Positions 24,924-32,091 of a stretch of DNA of 64,000 bases are shown here, piece after piece. A program made the translations under genes and the position numbers. Location of the stretch: positions 248,001 to 312,000 of the forward strand of contig JADKFS010000010.1 of the NCBI GenBank assembly GCA_016717335.1. Reading direction: 5' to 3'. This DNA is from Candidatus Ribeiella danica. Its GTDB lineage: Bacteria; Chloroflexota; Chloroflexia; Chloroflexales; Roseiflexaceae. Position 1 is the first letter of the stretch. The number at the start of each line of letters is the position of its first letter. The notes beneath the pieces were generated by a model that was not told the DNA's origin, ran no database searches, and saw nothing but the letters and a program-made list of their open reading frames with translations.

Positions 24924-25892
24924 ATGGACCCAATCATCATCCTGCAGGCCGGCGTCGCCAGCGGCACGGTGCTGCTGTTCGCGACGATCGGCGAGATCTT
25001 CGCGGAGCGCGCCGGCGTGCTGAACCTGGGGGTCGAGGGCATGATGCTGATGGGCGCGATGAGCGCCTTCAGCGTGGCCACCCGGCTCGGCAACCCCTGG
25101 CTGGCGGTCGTGGTGGCCATGCTGGTGGCCGGGCTGCTCAGCCAGCTGCACGCGGTCATCGTGGTTCACCTGCAGGCCGACCAAGTGGTCAGCGGGCTGG
25201 CGCTGACGCTGGTGGGCACCGGCCTGAGCCTGGTGCTGGGCGAGGGGCTCAGCAAGGCCGGCGGCGGGGCGCTGCTGCCGGTCTTCTCGATCCCGCTGCT
25301 GTCGGCGATCCCGTTCCTGGGGCCGATCTTCTTCGGCAACCAGAGCGTGATGGTCTATGTCGGCTACCTGATGGTGCCGCTGGCGTGGTACTACATCTAC
25401 CGCACGCGGCCCGGGCTGAACCTGCGCGCCGCGGGCGAGTACCCGGCCGCCGCCGACGCGCTGGGCGTGAACATCTACCGGCTGCGCTACCTGTACGTGT
25501 TCGTCGGCGGCGCGCTGGCGGGGCTGGCCGGCGCGACGATCAGCCTGGCGGTGTCGCCGGGCTGGTTCAGCGAGCTGACGACCAGCGGCCAGGGCTGGAT
25601 CGCGATCGGCCTGGTGATCTTCGCGCAGTGGGACCCGCTGCGGGCCGCCTTCGGCGCGTACGCCTTCGGGGCGCTGCGCCGCCTGATCCTCGACATCCAA
25701 GGCCCCGAGCAGCTGCTCGGCCTGCGCAACCCGTTCTTCTATAACCCCTACTGGGGCTTCTTCCTGCAGATGCTGCCGTACGCCTTCACGATTCTGATCC
25801 TGGTGCTGGGCACGCGCGAGGCCGTGCGCAAGCGCCTGGGCGCGCCCGCCGCGCTGGGGCTGCCCTACGTGCGCGGCGAGCGCGGGCGCTGA
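24924..25892 (+). CDS. Nucleoside ABC importer permease 2 (YufQ-like)
   Basis: 322 residues, BPD_transp_2 family. TIGEIFAERAGVLNLGVEGM, then QADQVVSGLALTLVGTGLS, and GEYPAAADALGVNIYRLRY are the YufQ/NupQ signatures. About nine membrane spans. It pairs with permease 1 to form the heterodimeric channel. Separated from permease 1 by a repeat block but probably still in the same transcript. Confidence 0.92.
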   Translation: MDPIIILQAGVASGTVLLFATIGEIFAERAGVLNLGVEGMMLMGAMSAFSVATRLGNPWLAVVVAMLVAGLLSQLHAVIVVHLQADQVVSGLALTLVGTGLSLVLGEGLSKAGGGALLPVFSIPLLSAIPFLGPIFFGNQSVMVYVGYLMVPLAWYYIYRTRPGLNLRAAGEYPAAADALGVNIYRLRYLYVFVGGALAGLAGATISLAVSPGWFSELTTSGQGWIAIGLVIFAQWDPLRAAFGAYAFGALRRLILDIQGPEQLLGLRNPFFYNPYWGFFLQMLPYAFTILILVLGTREAVRKRLGAPAALGLPYVRGERGR

Positions 25893-25957
25893 TAGGGCCA
25901 GGCGCCGTGCTTGCGCGTTCGGCGGGCCGCTCTGCAAGCAGGATATCGGACATCACA

Positions 25958-26701
25958 ATGCATCTCGAACTCTGGCAATGGGCGCTTGGCGCATTCGGCG
26001 CGTTCCTGGTCGGCCTCTCGAAGACGGGCATCCCCGGCCTCGGAATCCTCAACGTCGCAATCTTCGCGCTGGTCTTCCCCGCCCGCGAGTCGGTCGGGCT
26101 GGTGCTCGTGATCCTGATCTGCGGCGACATCGTGGCGGTCTCCGCGTACCGCCGCGACGCGAGCTGGCCGCACCTGTGGCGGCTGTTCCCGTGGGCGGCC
26201 GCCGGCGTCGTGGCGGGCTACTTCGCGCTCGGTCGGGTGGACGATTCACAGATGCGCCACCTGATCGGCGTCATTCTATTAGGTCTTGTCCTGTTTCAGT
26301 TTATCCGCTCGCGCCGACCGGCCCGGCCCGACGACGAGGAGCGGCCGCCGCGGCCCTGGCTCGCCCCGATCACGGGCATCACCGCCGGGTTTACGACCAT
26401 GGTGGCGAACGCGGCCGGCCCGGTGATGGTGCTGTACCTGCTGGCGATGCGCCTGCCGAAGATCGTGTTCGTCGGGACGGCGGCATGGTACTTCCTGGCG
26501 ATCAACCTGTTCAAGGTGCCCTTCAGCGCCTCGCTGGGGCTGATCAACCCGGCCTCGCTCGGCGTGGACCTGTGGCTGGGCCCGTTCGCGATCGTCGGCG
26601 CGCTGGTCGGCCGCCCGATCGTCGAGCGCCTGAACCAGCGCCTGTTCGAGCTGCTGGCCCTGGCGCTCACCTTCGTCGCCGCGCTCGCCATGATGCGCTA
26701 A
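25958..26701 (+). CDS. TSUP-family (TauE/SafE) membrane permease
   Basis: 247 residues with seven to eight membrane helices. FLVGLSKTGIPGLGILNVAI near the start and TGITAGFTTMVANAAGPVM in the middle are the two repeated TauE/SafE signatures. Members move sulfite, sulfoacetate or other organosulfonates. The ligand here is unknown. It follows the importer operon by 65 bp and may be unrelated to it. Confidence 0.88.
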   Translation: MHLELWQWALGAFGAFLVGLSKTGIPGLGILNVAIFALVFPARESVGLVLVILICGDIVAVSAYRRDASWPHLWRLFPWAAAGVVAGYFALGRVDDSQMRHLIGVILLGLVLFQFIRSRRPARPDDEERPPRPWLAPITGITAGFTTMVANAAGPVMVLYLLAMRLPKIVFVGTAAWYFLAINLFKVPFSASLGLINPASLGVDLWLGPFAIVGALVGRPIVERLNQRLFELLALALTFVAALAMMR

Positions 26702-26790
26702 GACATGGTTCTTGCGAACCTTACAGTTTGGGTGGGGGTGTGGAGAGACCTCCGGCCCCGCCAGACCTCCCCAAGCTATAAAGCGGAATT
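26702..26790. repeat. Short intergenic sequence with TGGTTCTTGCGAACCT
   Basis: ATGGTTCTTGCGAACCTTAC also occurs in reverse form near 49420-49440 (AGGTTCACAAGAACCAG). Two copies only, so a minor dispersed repeat. Confidence 0.45.
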
Positions 26791-26793
26791 GCC

Positions 26794-27066
26794 ATGACAC
26801 CGACAATCGAAGAGCTGCAGCTGCAGATCGGATCGCTGGAGGCCGAGCTGCTGCGCCTGCGCCCGATCGAGGCCGCGGCCCGCGAGGCATGCGCCTTCCT
26901 GGTCGGCCGCAGGCCGGGGTTCGCGCCGACCTACGCGCGCGGGGGGCGGCGCGCGCCGCGCCGGGGGCCCAGGAGGGCCGGGCGGGGGGGGGGGGGGCGG
27001 GAGCGGGGGCACGGGGGCGCGCAGCCCCCGCAGAGACCAACCTATATCTGTAGCGCGCGCTGGTAG
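26794..27066 (+). pseudogene. Possible remnant: short coiled-coil start running into GC-rich repeat
   Basis: ATG 26794 opens a frame whose first 45 residues (EELQLQIGSLEAELLRLRPI, then EAAAREACAFLVGRRPG) look like a real coiled-coil N-terminus. From about 26935 it enters GC-rich repeat DNA with a run of about 14 G (26984-26998) and the family A flank GGGGGCACGGGGGCGCGCAG. The rest of the translation is repeat-derived. It is best read as a small gene truncated by repeat insertion. The tail overlaps the 3' end of the minus-strand gene. Confidence is low. Confidence 0.35.
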
Positions 27067-27563
27067 AGCGCCGTGCCGTAGAACTCGTACGACGCCGCCT
27101 TGTCGGGGAAGTCGATCAGGTGCACGGTGAAGCGCGCCGGCAGGCCGTTGTCGGGGCAGCGCTCGCGGAAGAACGACGAGTAGGCCCGGAAGTACGACTG
27201 GCGCAGGCGATCCTGCTCCTGCGCGTAGCCGAGCGGATCGGCGAGCGGGCTGGGCGCCTTCGGCTGCGCCCCGAACGCGTGGATCTCCAGAAAGTCGACG
27301 TCGGCGATCGAGCCGCAGATGCCGGCCTCCCGCAGCCACTTCTCCCAGCACGCGAACACCAGCGGCAGCTCTTTCTCCGGGTCCATCGACGTCACCGTGT
27401 CGAGGCCCAGGATGGCGGTGGCCGAGTGCCCGCCGGTCAGGCCCGAGAAGTAGATCTTCAGATCGCCGTCGGGCTGGGTCTCGACGACGAGGTTCGAGAG
27501 CACCGGCGTCTCGCCCTCGTAGTAGTAGGTCACTTTCCCGCGCCGCTTGACCTTGAGTGCCAT
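27042..27563 (-). CDS. Conserved-looking protein of unknown function
   Basis: 173 residues from ATG 27563, preceded by GTGGAGATTGGT. It is soluble, begins MALKVKRRGKVTYYYEGETP and continues LKIYFSGLTGGHSATAILGL, with WLREAGICGSIADVDFLEIH in the middle and an acidic/aromatic C-terminal half (YFRAYSSFFRERC). I do not recognise the family. Two cysteines are widely spaced. The composition is normal for the genome, and the frame is clean without repeat content, so it is probably expressed. It follows the TetR gene on the same strand by 74 bp. Confidence 0.65.
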   Translation of the reverse strand: MALKVKRRGKVTYYYEGETPVLSNLVVETQPDGDLKIYFSGLTGGHSATAILGLDTVTSMDPEKELPLVFACWEKWLREAGICGSIADVDFLEIHAFGAQPKAPSPLADPLGYAQEQDRLRQSYFRAYSSFFRERCPDNGLPARFTVHLIDFPDKAASYEFYGTALYQRALQI

Positions 27564-27636
27564 ACCAATCTCCACTATCGCTCCGCGCCGGGCGCGGAGC
27601 CTCGCCGCAGACTCTACGACAACGCGCGTCACCCTG

Positions 27637-28227
27637 TCAAGGCGCCGCAGGCGGCACCCCGAGCGCCGCCAGCGCCCCAGGCAGCGCCAGCTGCTGGTAG
27701 AAGGCGTCCATCTCCTCCGGCGAGTAGGGCATGTCGTGGTCCAGCCACCACTGCAGCAGCGTCAGCAGCGTGCCGGCGAGCGCGTGCGCGGCGAGCGGCA
27801 CCGGCACGCTCGGCGGCTGATTCGCGGCCAGCGCCGTCAGCTGCGCCTCGATCAGGCCGCTGAGGTGCGCGTGCCCGCGCTTGAACAGCAGATCGATGCC
27901 GCGACCCCACAGCAGCGCCTTGTACAGCCGCTGGTGCTCGCGCACGTGCCGAAACAGCCCCAGGCTCGGGAGCGCGGGCCCGTCGCCGCCCGTGCGCCTC
28001 GCGATTTGCTGGGTCAGGTGGTCGAGCATCCGCTCGAACTCGCTGACGAGCAGGTCCTCCTTGTCATGGTAGTGGGTGTAGAAGGTCGAGCGGCCCACAT
28101 TCGCGCGGTCCAGGATGTCCTGCACGCTGATCAGATCGTAGCGCCGCTCGACCAGCAGCGCGATCAGCGCCTCGCTCAGCAGCTGCCGGGTGCGCTGCGA
28201 GCGGCGATCCTCCTTGGCAGATTTCAT
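27637..28227 (-). CDS. TetR-family transcriptional regulator
   Basis: 196 residues. The N-terminal helix-turn-helix reads LLVERRYDLISVQDILDRAN then VGRSTFYTHYHDKEDLL, the TetR_N signature. The C-terminal ligand domain is variable and ends VPPAAP. It is divergent from a methyltransferase gene at 28394, and the 166 bp between them contains inverted repeats built on GTTCG/CGAAC, so self-regulation and control of the neighbour are likely. The ligand is unknown. Confidence 0.92.
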   Translation of the reverse strand: MKSAKEDRRSQRTRQLLSEALIALLVERRYDLISVQDILDRANVGRSTFYTHYHDKEDLLVSEFERMLDHLTQQIARRTGGDGPALPSLGLFRHVREHQRLYKALLWGRGIDLLFKRGHAHLSGLIEAQLTALAANQPPSVPVPLAAHALAGTLLTLLQWWLDHDMPYSPEEMDAFYQQLALPGALAALGVPPAAP

Positions 28228-28262
28228 GACCTCGCCTCATCTCCGCACATGAGCGGCAGTTT

Positions 28263-28339
28263 GTTCGCTATCGAACGTTCCGGCGCGATTGGCTGTTGAC
28301 CCAAGCGCGCGCTGCGTGTATGCTTGCTATCGAACAAGC
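28263..28339. promoter_or_regulatory. Candidate TetR operators
   Basis: GTTCG-CTAT-CGAAC (28263-28276) is an inverted repeat, and GCTTGCTATCGAACAAGC (28322-28339) repeats the CTATCGAAC core within another inverted repeat. Both lie between the divergent TetR and methyltransferase genes. Confidence 0.5.
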
Positions 28340-28393
28340 TGTATGGTACCGGACACGATGTTCGTTAACTATACCACATATGGAGGCGCTGGC

Positions 28394-29092
28394 ATGAATC
28401 ACGAGACGGACGATCGATCGGCGGGTCGGCAGCATCGCCACGGGTGGCACGAAGGGAGCGCGGGTGCGCCCGCGACGCGCGGCCGCACGATCGAGTGGGC
28501 CTGGGCGTACGATGCGCTGGTCAACACGCTGACGCTGGGGCGCGCGACGGCGCTGCGCACCGCCACGGCCGATCTGGCGCAGGTCGGCCCCGGCGACGCC
28601 GTGCTGGACGTGGGCTGTGGCACCGGCGACCTGACGCTGGCCATCCAGCGGCGAGTTGGGCCCGCGGGCCGCGTGTGCGGGATCGACGCGTCGGCGCCGA
28701 TGATCGAGCAGGCGCGCCGCAAGGCAGTCCAGCGGGGCGCCGCGGTCGATTTCCAGGTCGGCTACATCGAGCGGCTGGCCTTCCCGGACGCGTCCTTCGA
28801 CGTGGTGGTCAGCAGCCTGATGTGGCATCACCTGCCGACGGACCTGCAGGCCGAGGCGCTCGCCGAGCTGCGCCGCGTGCTCAGGCCGGGCGGGCGCCTC
28901 CTGATCGTGGATTTCCGGCACCCGACATCGCTGCTCGGCCACGTCGGGCTGGTGATGTCCGGCCACGGCTCTTCGCGCGTCGGCGTGCAGGATGTGCGAT
29001 CGCAGCTGGCCGCGCATGGGTTCCGCGACGTCGAGCAGGGCAAGATCTGGCTGCCCCTGCTCGGCTTCACCCGCGGGCGGGCCGCGGCCTGA
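28394..29092 (+). CDS. Class I SAM-dependent methyltransferase
   Basis: 232 residues from ATG 28394 (upstream GGAGG). AVLDVGCGTGDLTLAI is SAM motif I, VCGIDASAPMIEQA motif II, and LRRVLRPGGRLLIVDFRHP motif III. The pattern fits UbiE/COQ5-like methyltransferases acting on small molecules. It is divergent from the TetR gene and probably under its control. The substrate is not visible. Confidence 0.85.
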   Translation: MNHETDDRSAGRQHRHGWHEGSAGAPATRGRTIEWAWAYDALVNTLTLGRATALRTATADLAQVGPGDAVLDVGCGTGDLTLAIQRRVGPAGRVCGIDASAPMIEQARRKAVQRGAAVDFQVGYIERLAFPDASFDVVVSSLMWHHLPTDLQAEALAELRRVLRPGGRLLIVDFRHPTSLLGHVGLVMSGHGSSRVGVQDVRSQLAAHGFRDVEQGKIWLPLLGFTRGRAAA

Positions 29093-29244
29093 AGGCGAGA
29101 CACCGCCCAGGCGGCTGAGCGGCGAGCCGGCGTGTCATGCGACGCGCCGGCTCGTCTGATCTGCCTGTAACGCCAGCGCGGCTGCCGAGACAGAGTAGCA
29201 GACACATTCGATGGCCGAACGGCCGCAAGAAAGGAAGGCACCGC

Positions 29245-29727
29245 ATGGCTATGGCGCTCTACGGGCTGTACAGCGATGAGCAGATGGCGAAGGAGATTGA
29301 GGCGAAGCTGGTCGCCGCAGGCGTGAAGCGGCGCGGGATTCAGATACTGACGCTGCCGGCCAACGAGATCGAGCACGGGCAGATCGGCAGCTTCGCCGAG
29401 GGCAGCGCCCACATGCACGACTCCGCGCGCGACCACGTCGGCAGCTTCGCCGAGGGCGACAGCCACATGCACGACGCCGCGCGCGACCACGTCGGCAGCT
29501 TCGCCGAGGGCGACAGCCACATGCACGACGCCGCGCGCGACCACGTCGGCAGCTTCGCGTCGCACCTGCACGCCGACGACATGCTGCGCGACCTGATCGC
29601 GGCCGGGATGTCGAGCGACGACGCGCAGGCGTGCGTGATGCGGATGATGGATGGCGGCGCGCTGCTGCTGGTGCGGCCCGGCGCCGATCGCATGGACGAG
29701 GCGACAGCTATCCTGCGCTCGGCGTAG
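29245..29727 (+). CDS. YflT-like stress protein with a histidine-rich 18-residue tandem repeat
   Basis: 160 residues from ATG 29245 (GAAAGGAAGG upstream). The N-terminus (YGLYSDEQMAKEIEAKLVAA) and C-terminus (LRDLIAAGMSSDDAQACVMR, then GGALLLVRPG) resemble the two halves of the small general-stress (YflT/DUF1269-like) fold. Between them, residues 49-102 contain three tandem copies of an 18-residue unit of the type GSFAEGDSHMHDAARDHV. HMHD and DH give each unit three histidines, which suggests metal or pH binding. The DNA repeat is 54 bp and copies 2 and 3 are nearly identical. Function is unknown. Confidence 0.65.
   Translation: MAMALYGLYSDEQMAKEIEAKLVAAGVKRRGIQILTLPANEIEHGQIGSFAEGSAHMHDSARDHVGSFAEGDSHMHDAARDHVGSFAEGDSHMHDAARDHVGSFASHLHADDMLRDLIAAGMSSDDAQACVMRMMDGGALLLVRPGADRMDEATAILRSA
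29388..29550 (+). repeat. Three 54-bp tandem coding repeats
   Basis: Each unit starts at GGCAGCTTCGCC and encodes the 18-residue histidine-rich repeat. A fourth partial unit (GGCAGCTTCGCG) begins at about 29550. Near identity of units 2 and 3 points to recent duplication. Confidence 0.85.
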
Positions 29728-29754
29728 TGGCTCGCCTCGGTAGGCTGTTTGCCC

Positions 29755-29830
29755 TCACCCCCTACCCCCTCTCCCGTTCTGGGAGAGGGGGTATTCTTGC
29801 TGGCACCAGCAGTGGGGTGATTGGGTGCGG
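29755..29830. repeat. Family B hairpin and CACCAGCA fragment
   Basis: CCCCCTCTCCCGTTCTGGGAG closes into a stem-loop as at 2577, followed by TTGCTGGCACCAGCAG. Intergenic, downstream of the stress protein. No gene in 29728-30022; TACAAT at 29901 could be a -10 for the next gene, without a clear -35. Confidence 0.65.
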
Positions 29831-30022
29831 CCGCCCCAGGGCGGCAAACTTCATTCCAAAGACCGATCTCGCTCGCCTCGAAGTCGACGCCGGATAATGC
29901 TACAATAGCAGGCGCAACACTCCTTCGACACAGCTGCGATCAGCGCCGGGCTTGAGCGATCGACGATCGCCGGCAAGCCCCGCGCGAGCGTTCGGCTATT
30001 TCGCCGTCCGGAGAGAGAGGCT

Positions 30023-31567
30023 ATGCCCACACCTGCTGCTCCAGCGCCGCCGATCCACCGCGCCCCCGACGACGTCGTGCTGGCCGCGCGCGGCGAGCGG
30101 CTCAACCGCGCGCTGACGCGCGTGAGCGATGCCCCGCTGCGCGCGGGCAACGACCTCCACCTGCTGCGCAACGGACCCGAGACCTACGAAGACTGGCTGG
30201 CGGCAATCGGGCGCGCGCAGCGCTGGGTCCACCTCGAAAACTACATCTTCAAGTCCGACGGCATCGGCATGCGCTTCGCGGCGGCGCTGGCCGAGCGCGC
30301 GGCGGCCGGCGTGCAGGTGCGGGTGCTCTACGACTGGTTCGGCTCGCTCGACGTGCCCGGCTGGTTCTGGCGCAAGCTCCGGCAGGACGGCGTCGACGTG
30401 CGGGCGTTCAACCCGCTCAGCATCGGCGCGCCGCTGGCGGTCGTCCACCGCGACCACCGCAAGCTGCTCGCCGTCGACGGGGTCTACGCATCCGTCGGCG
30501 GGGTCTGCATCGCCGACCCCTGGCTGGACCGCTCGCCGGTGACGGGGCTGCCCTACCGCGACACGGCGGTGCGGGTGCGCGGGCCGGCGGTGCTCGATCT
30601 CGAGCGGGCCTTCGCCAGCGTCTGGGCGCGCGCGGGGTCGCCGCTGCCGGCCGAGGAGCTGCCCAGCCACGCGGAGGCGTCAGGCGGCGATGTGGCGGCG
30701 CGCGTGATCATCCAGGAGCCCGACCGGATGCGCATGCTGCGGGTGCTGCAGGTGCTGCTGGCCGCCGCCGAGCGGCGCGTCTGGATCGCGGACGCCTACT
30801 TTCTGGCGGCGCCGATCCTGCGCGAGGCGCTGATCGCGGCGGCGCGCGACGGCGTGGACGTGCGCATCCTGCTGCCGGCCACCAACGACCTGCCGCTGGT
30901 CGGCGCGCTCTCGCGCTACGGCTACCAGCCGCTGATCGAGGCGGGGGTGCGGATCTGGGAGTACGCCGGCCTGATGATGCACGCCAAGACCACCGTGGCC
31001 GACGGCTGGTGGTCGCGGATCGGCTCGACCAACCTGAATGTCACCGGGCTGCAGACAAACTGGGAGATCGACTTGGTCGCGGAAGATCGGCCGTTCGGCG
31101 CGGCGATGGAGGCCATGTACGAGGAGGACCTGTCCAACGCGCGCGAGATCCGCCTAAGCGGCGCGCGGCGCCTGCGGCCGCGCCCGGTGCGGCCGGAGAG
31201 CCGGGCCGAGCGCCAGGCTCGTCGCCACCGCTCGGCCGGCAGCGACCGGGCCGGGGTCACGGCGGCGCGGTTCGGCGCGGCGATCCAGGTCGCCGGCAGC
31301 GAGACGCTGCAGCGCCACGATCGCACGATCGGCGCTGCGATCGGCGCGACGCTGCTGGCGGTGGCGCTGGTGGTGGCGCGCTTCCCGCGCCTGCTGGCCT
31401 GGCCCTTCGCTGCGATCGGCGGCCTGCTGGGCGGCATCGGCCTGGTGCGGGCGATGCGGCCACCCGGGCCGCTGCAGCAGCCGGCGATCCGCAAGCGCGC
31501 CGGTTGGGCCCGGACGCCAGCCCGGCGCCTGACGCGGCGCGGGCAGCACCTTCGGAAGCGTGGCTGA
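30023..31567 (+). CDS. cls: Phospholipase D-family cardiolipin synthase
   Basis: 514 residues, with two PLD domains. HKD motif 1 is VVHRDHRKLLAVDG and motif 2 is MMHAKTTVADGWWSRIGSTN, both H-x-K-x4-D. WVHLENYIFKSDGIG is the conserved start of bacterial cardiolipin synthases. The C-terminal 100 residues contain two hydrophobic helices (ATLLAVALVVARF, FAAIGGLLGGIG) with a basic tail. The N-terminal hydrophobic segments of classical ClsA are missing, closer to ClsB-like enzymes. It would condense two phosphatidylglycerols or related lipids. ATG 30023 follows GGAGAGAGAGG. Confidence 0.88.
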   Translation: MPTPAAPAPPIHRAPDDVVLAARGERLNRALTRVSDAPLRAGNDLHLLRNGPETYEDWLAAIGRAQRWVHLENYIFKSDGIGMRFAAALAERAAAGVQVRVLYDWFGSLDVPGWFWRKLRQDGVDVRAFNPLSIGAPLAVVHRDHRKLLAVDGVYASVGGVCIADPWLDRSPVTGLPYRDTAVRVRGPAVLDLERAFASVWARAGSPLPAEELPSHAEASGGDVAARVIIQEPDRMRMLRVLQVLLAAAERRVWIADAYFLAAPILREALIAAARDGVDVRILLPATNDLPLVGALSRYGYQPLIEAGVRIWEYAGLMMHAKTTVADGWWSRIGSTNLNVTGLQTNWEIDLVAEDRPFGAAMEAMYEEDLSNAREIRLSGARRLRPRPVRPESRAERQARRHRSAGSDRAGVTAARFGAAIQVAGSETLQRHDRTIGAAIGATLLAVALVVARFPRLLAWPFAAIGGLLGGIGLVRAMRPPGPLQQPAIRKRAGWARTPARRLTRRGQHLRKRG

Positions 31568-31569
31568 CT

Positions 31570-31770
31570 CGGGGCGCTGCGCCCCCGATCCCCCGCCAGG
31601 AGATTTTCCGGGGCGCTGCGCCCCCGGCCGCCGGCACCCAGTGGGTACCCGGGGAACCCGCGCCGGTTGGTGTGGCGGCCAGCTCTTTTCCGGGGCGCTG
31701 CGCCCCCGGCCCCCCGGCACCCAGCGGGGAGCTGGGGAACCCTCGCCGGTTCCCCCAGCCCCCCTCCGGC
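31570..31770. repeat. GGGGCGCTGCGCCCC palindromes flanking repeat A copy 4
   Basis: Three GGGGCGCTGCGCCCCC palindromes and paired GGTACCCGGGGAACCCGCGC-type stretches, ending CCCCTCCGGC at the boundary of the family A core. Confidence 0.8.
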
Positions 31771-31942
31771 AAATGATGCTGCCTCAGATTCTCCGTCTGT
31801 AGCTCATGCCCATCAACATTTCCTGAGCGGCAGGACGCAACACGATGAGTATGGATGTGGGCGCTCAGGCGGGTTGCCGCCCACCGTGCGTGGATTCAGC
31901 CAGGCATGCGCGCCAAGCATTCGGCAAGAGGCAGCATCATTT
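31771..31942 (+). repeat. Dispersed repeat family A, copy 4, with perfect 15-bp inverted ends
   Basis: AAATGATGCTGCCTC (31771-31785) and GAGGCAGCATCATTT (31928-31942) are exact reverse complements and bound a 172-bp element. The interior carries CGTGCGTGGATTCAGCC and GGCATGCGCGCCAAGC, shared by the other copies. GGGGTCCAGGGGCGC follows and begins a second GC-rich flank to 32090. The layout is MITE-like, but no target duplication is visible. Confidence 0.85.
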
Positions 31943-32091
31943 TGGGGTCCAGGGGCGCAAGCCCCGGGAGGGGGGCGGCGGGGGTGGCGATCCACCCTCG
32001 CCCGCGGGGGCATGGGGGGCGCGCAGCCCCCCGCAGGATTTGGGGTAACCGACACCTGCGGGGGCACGGGGGCGCGCAGCACCCGACAGGG

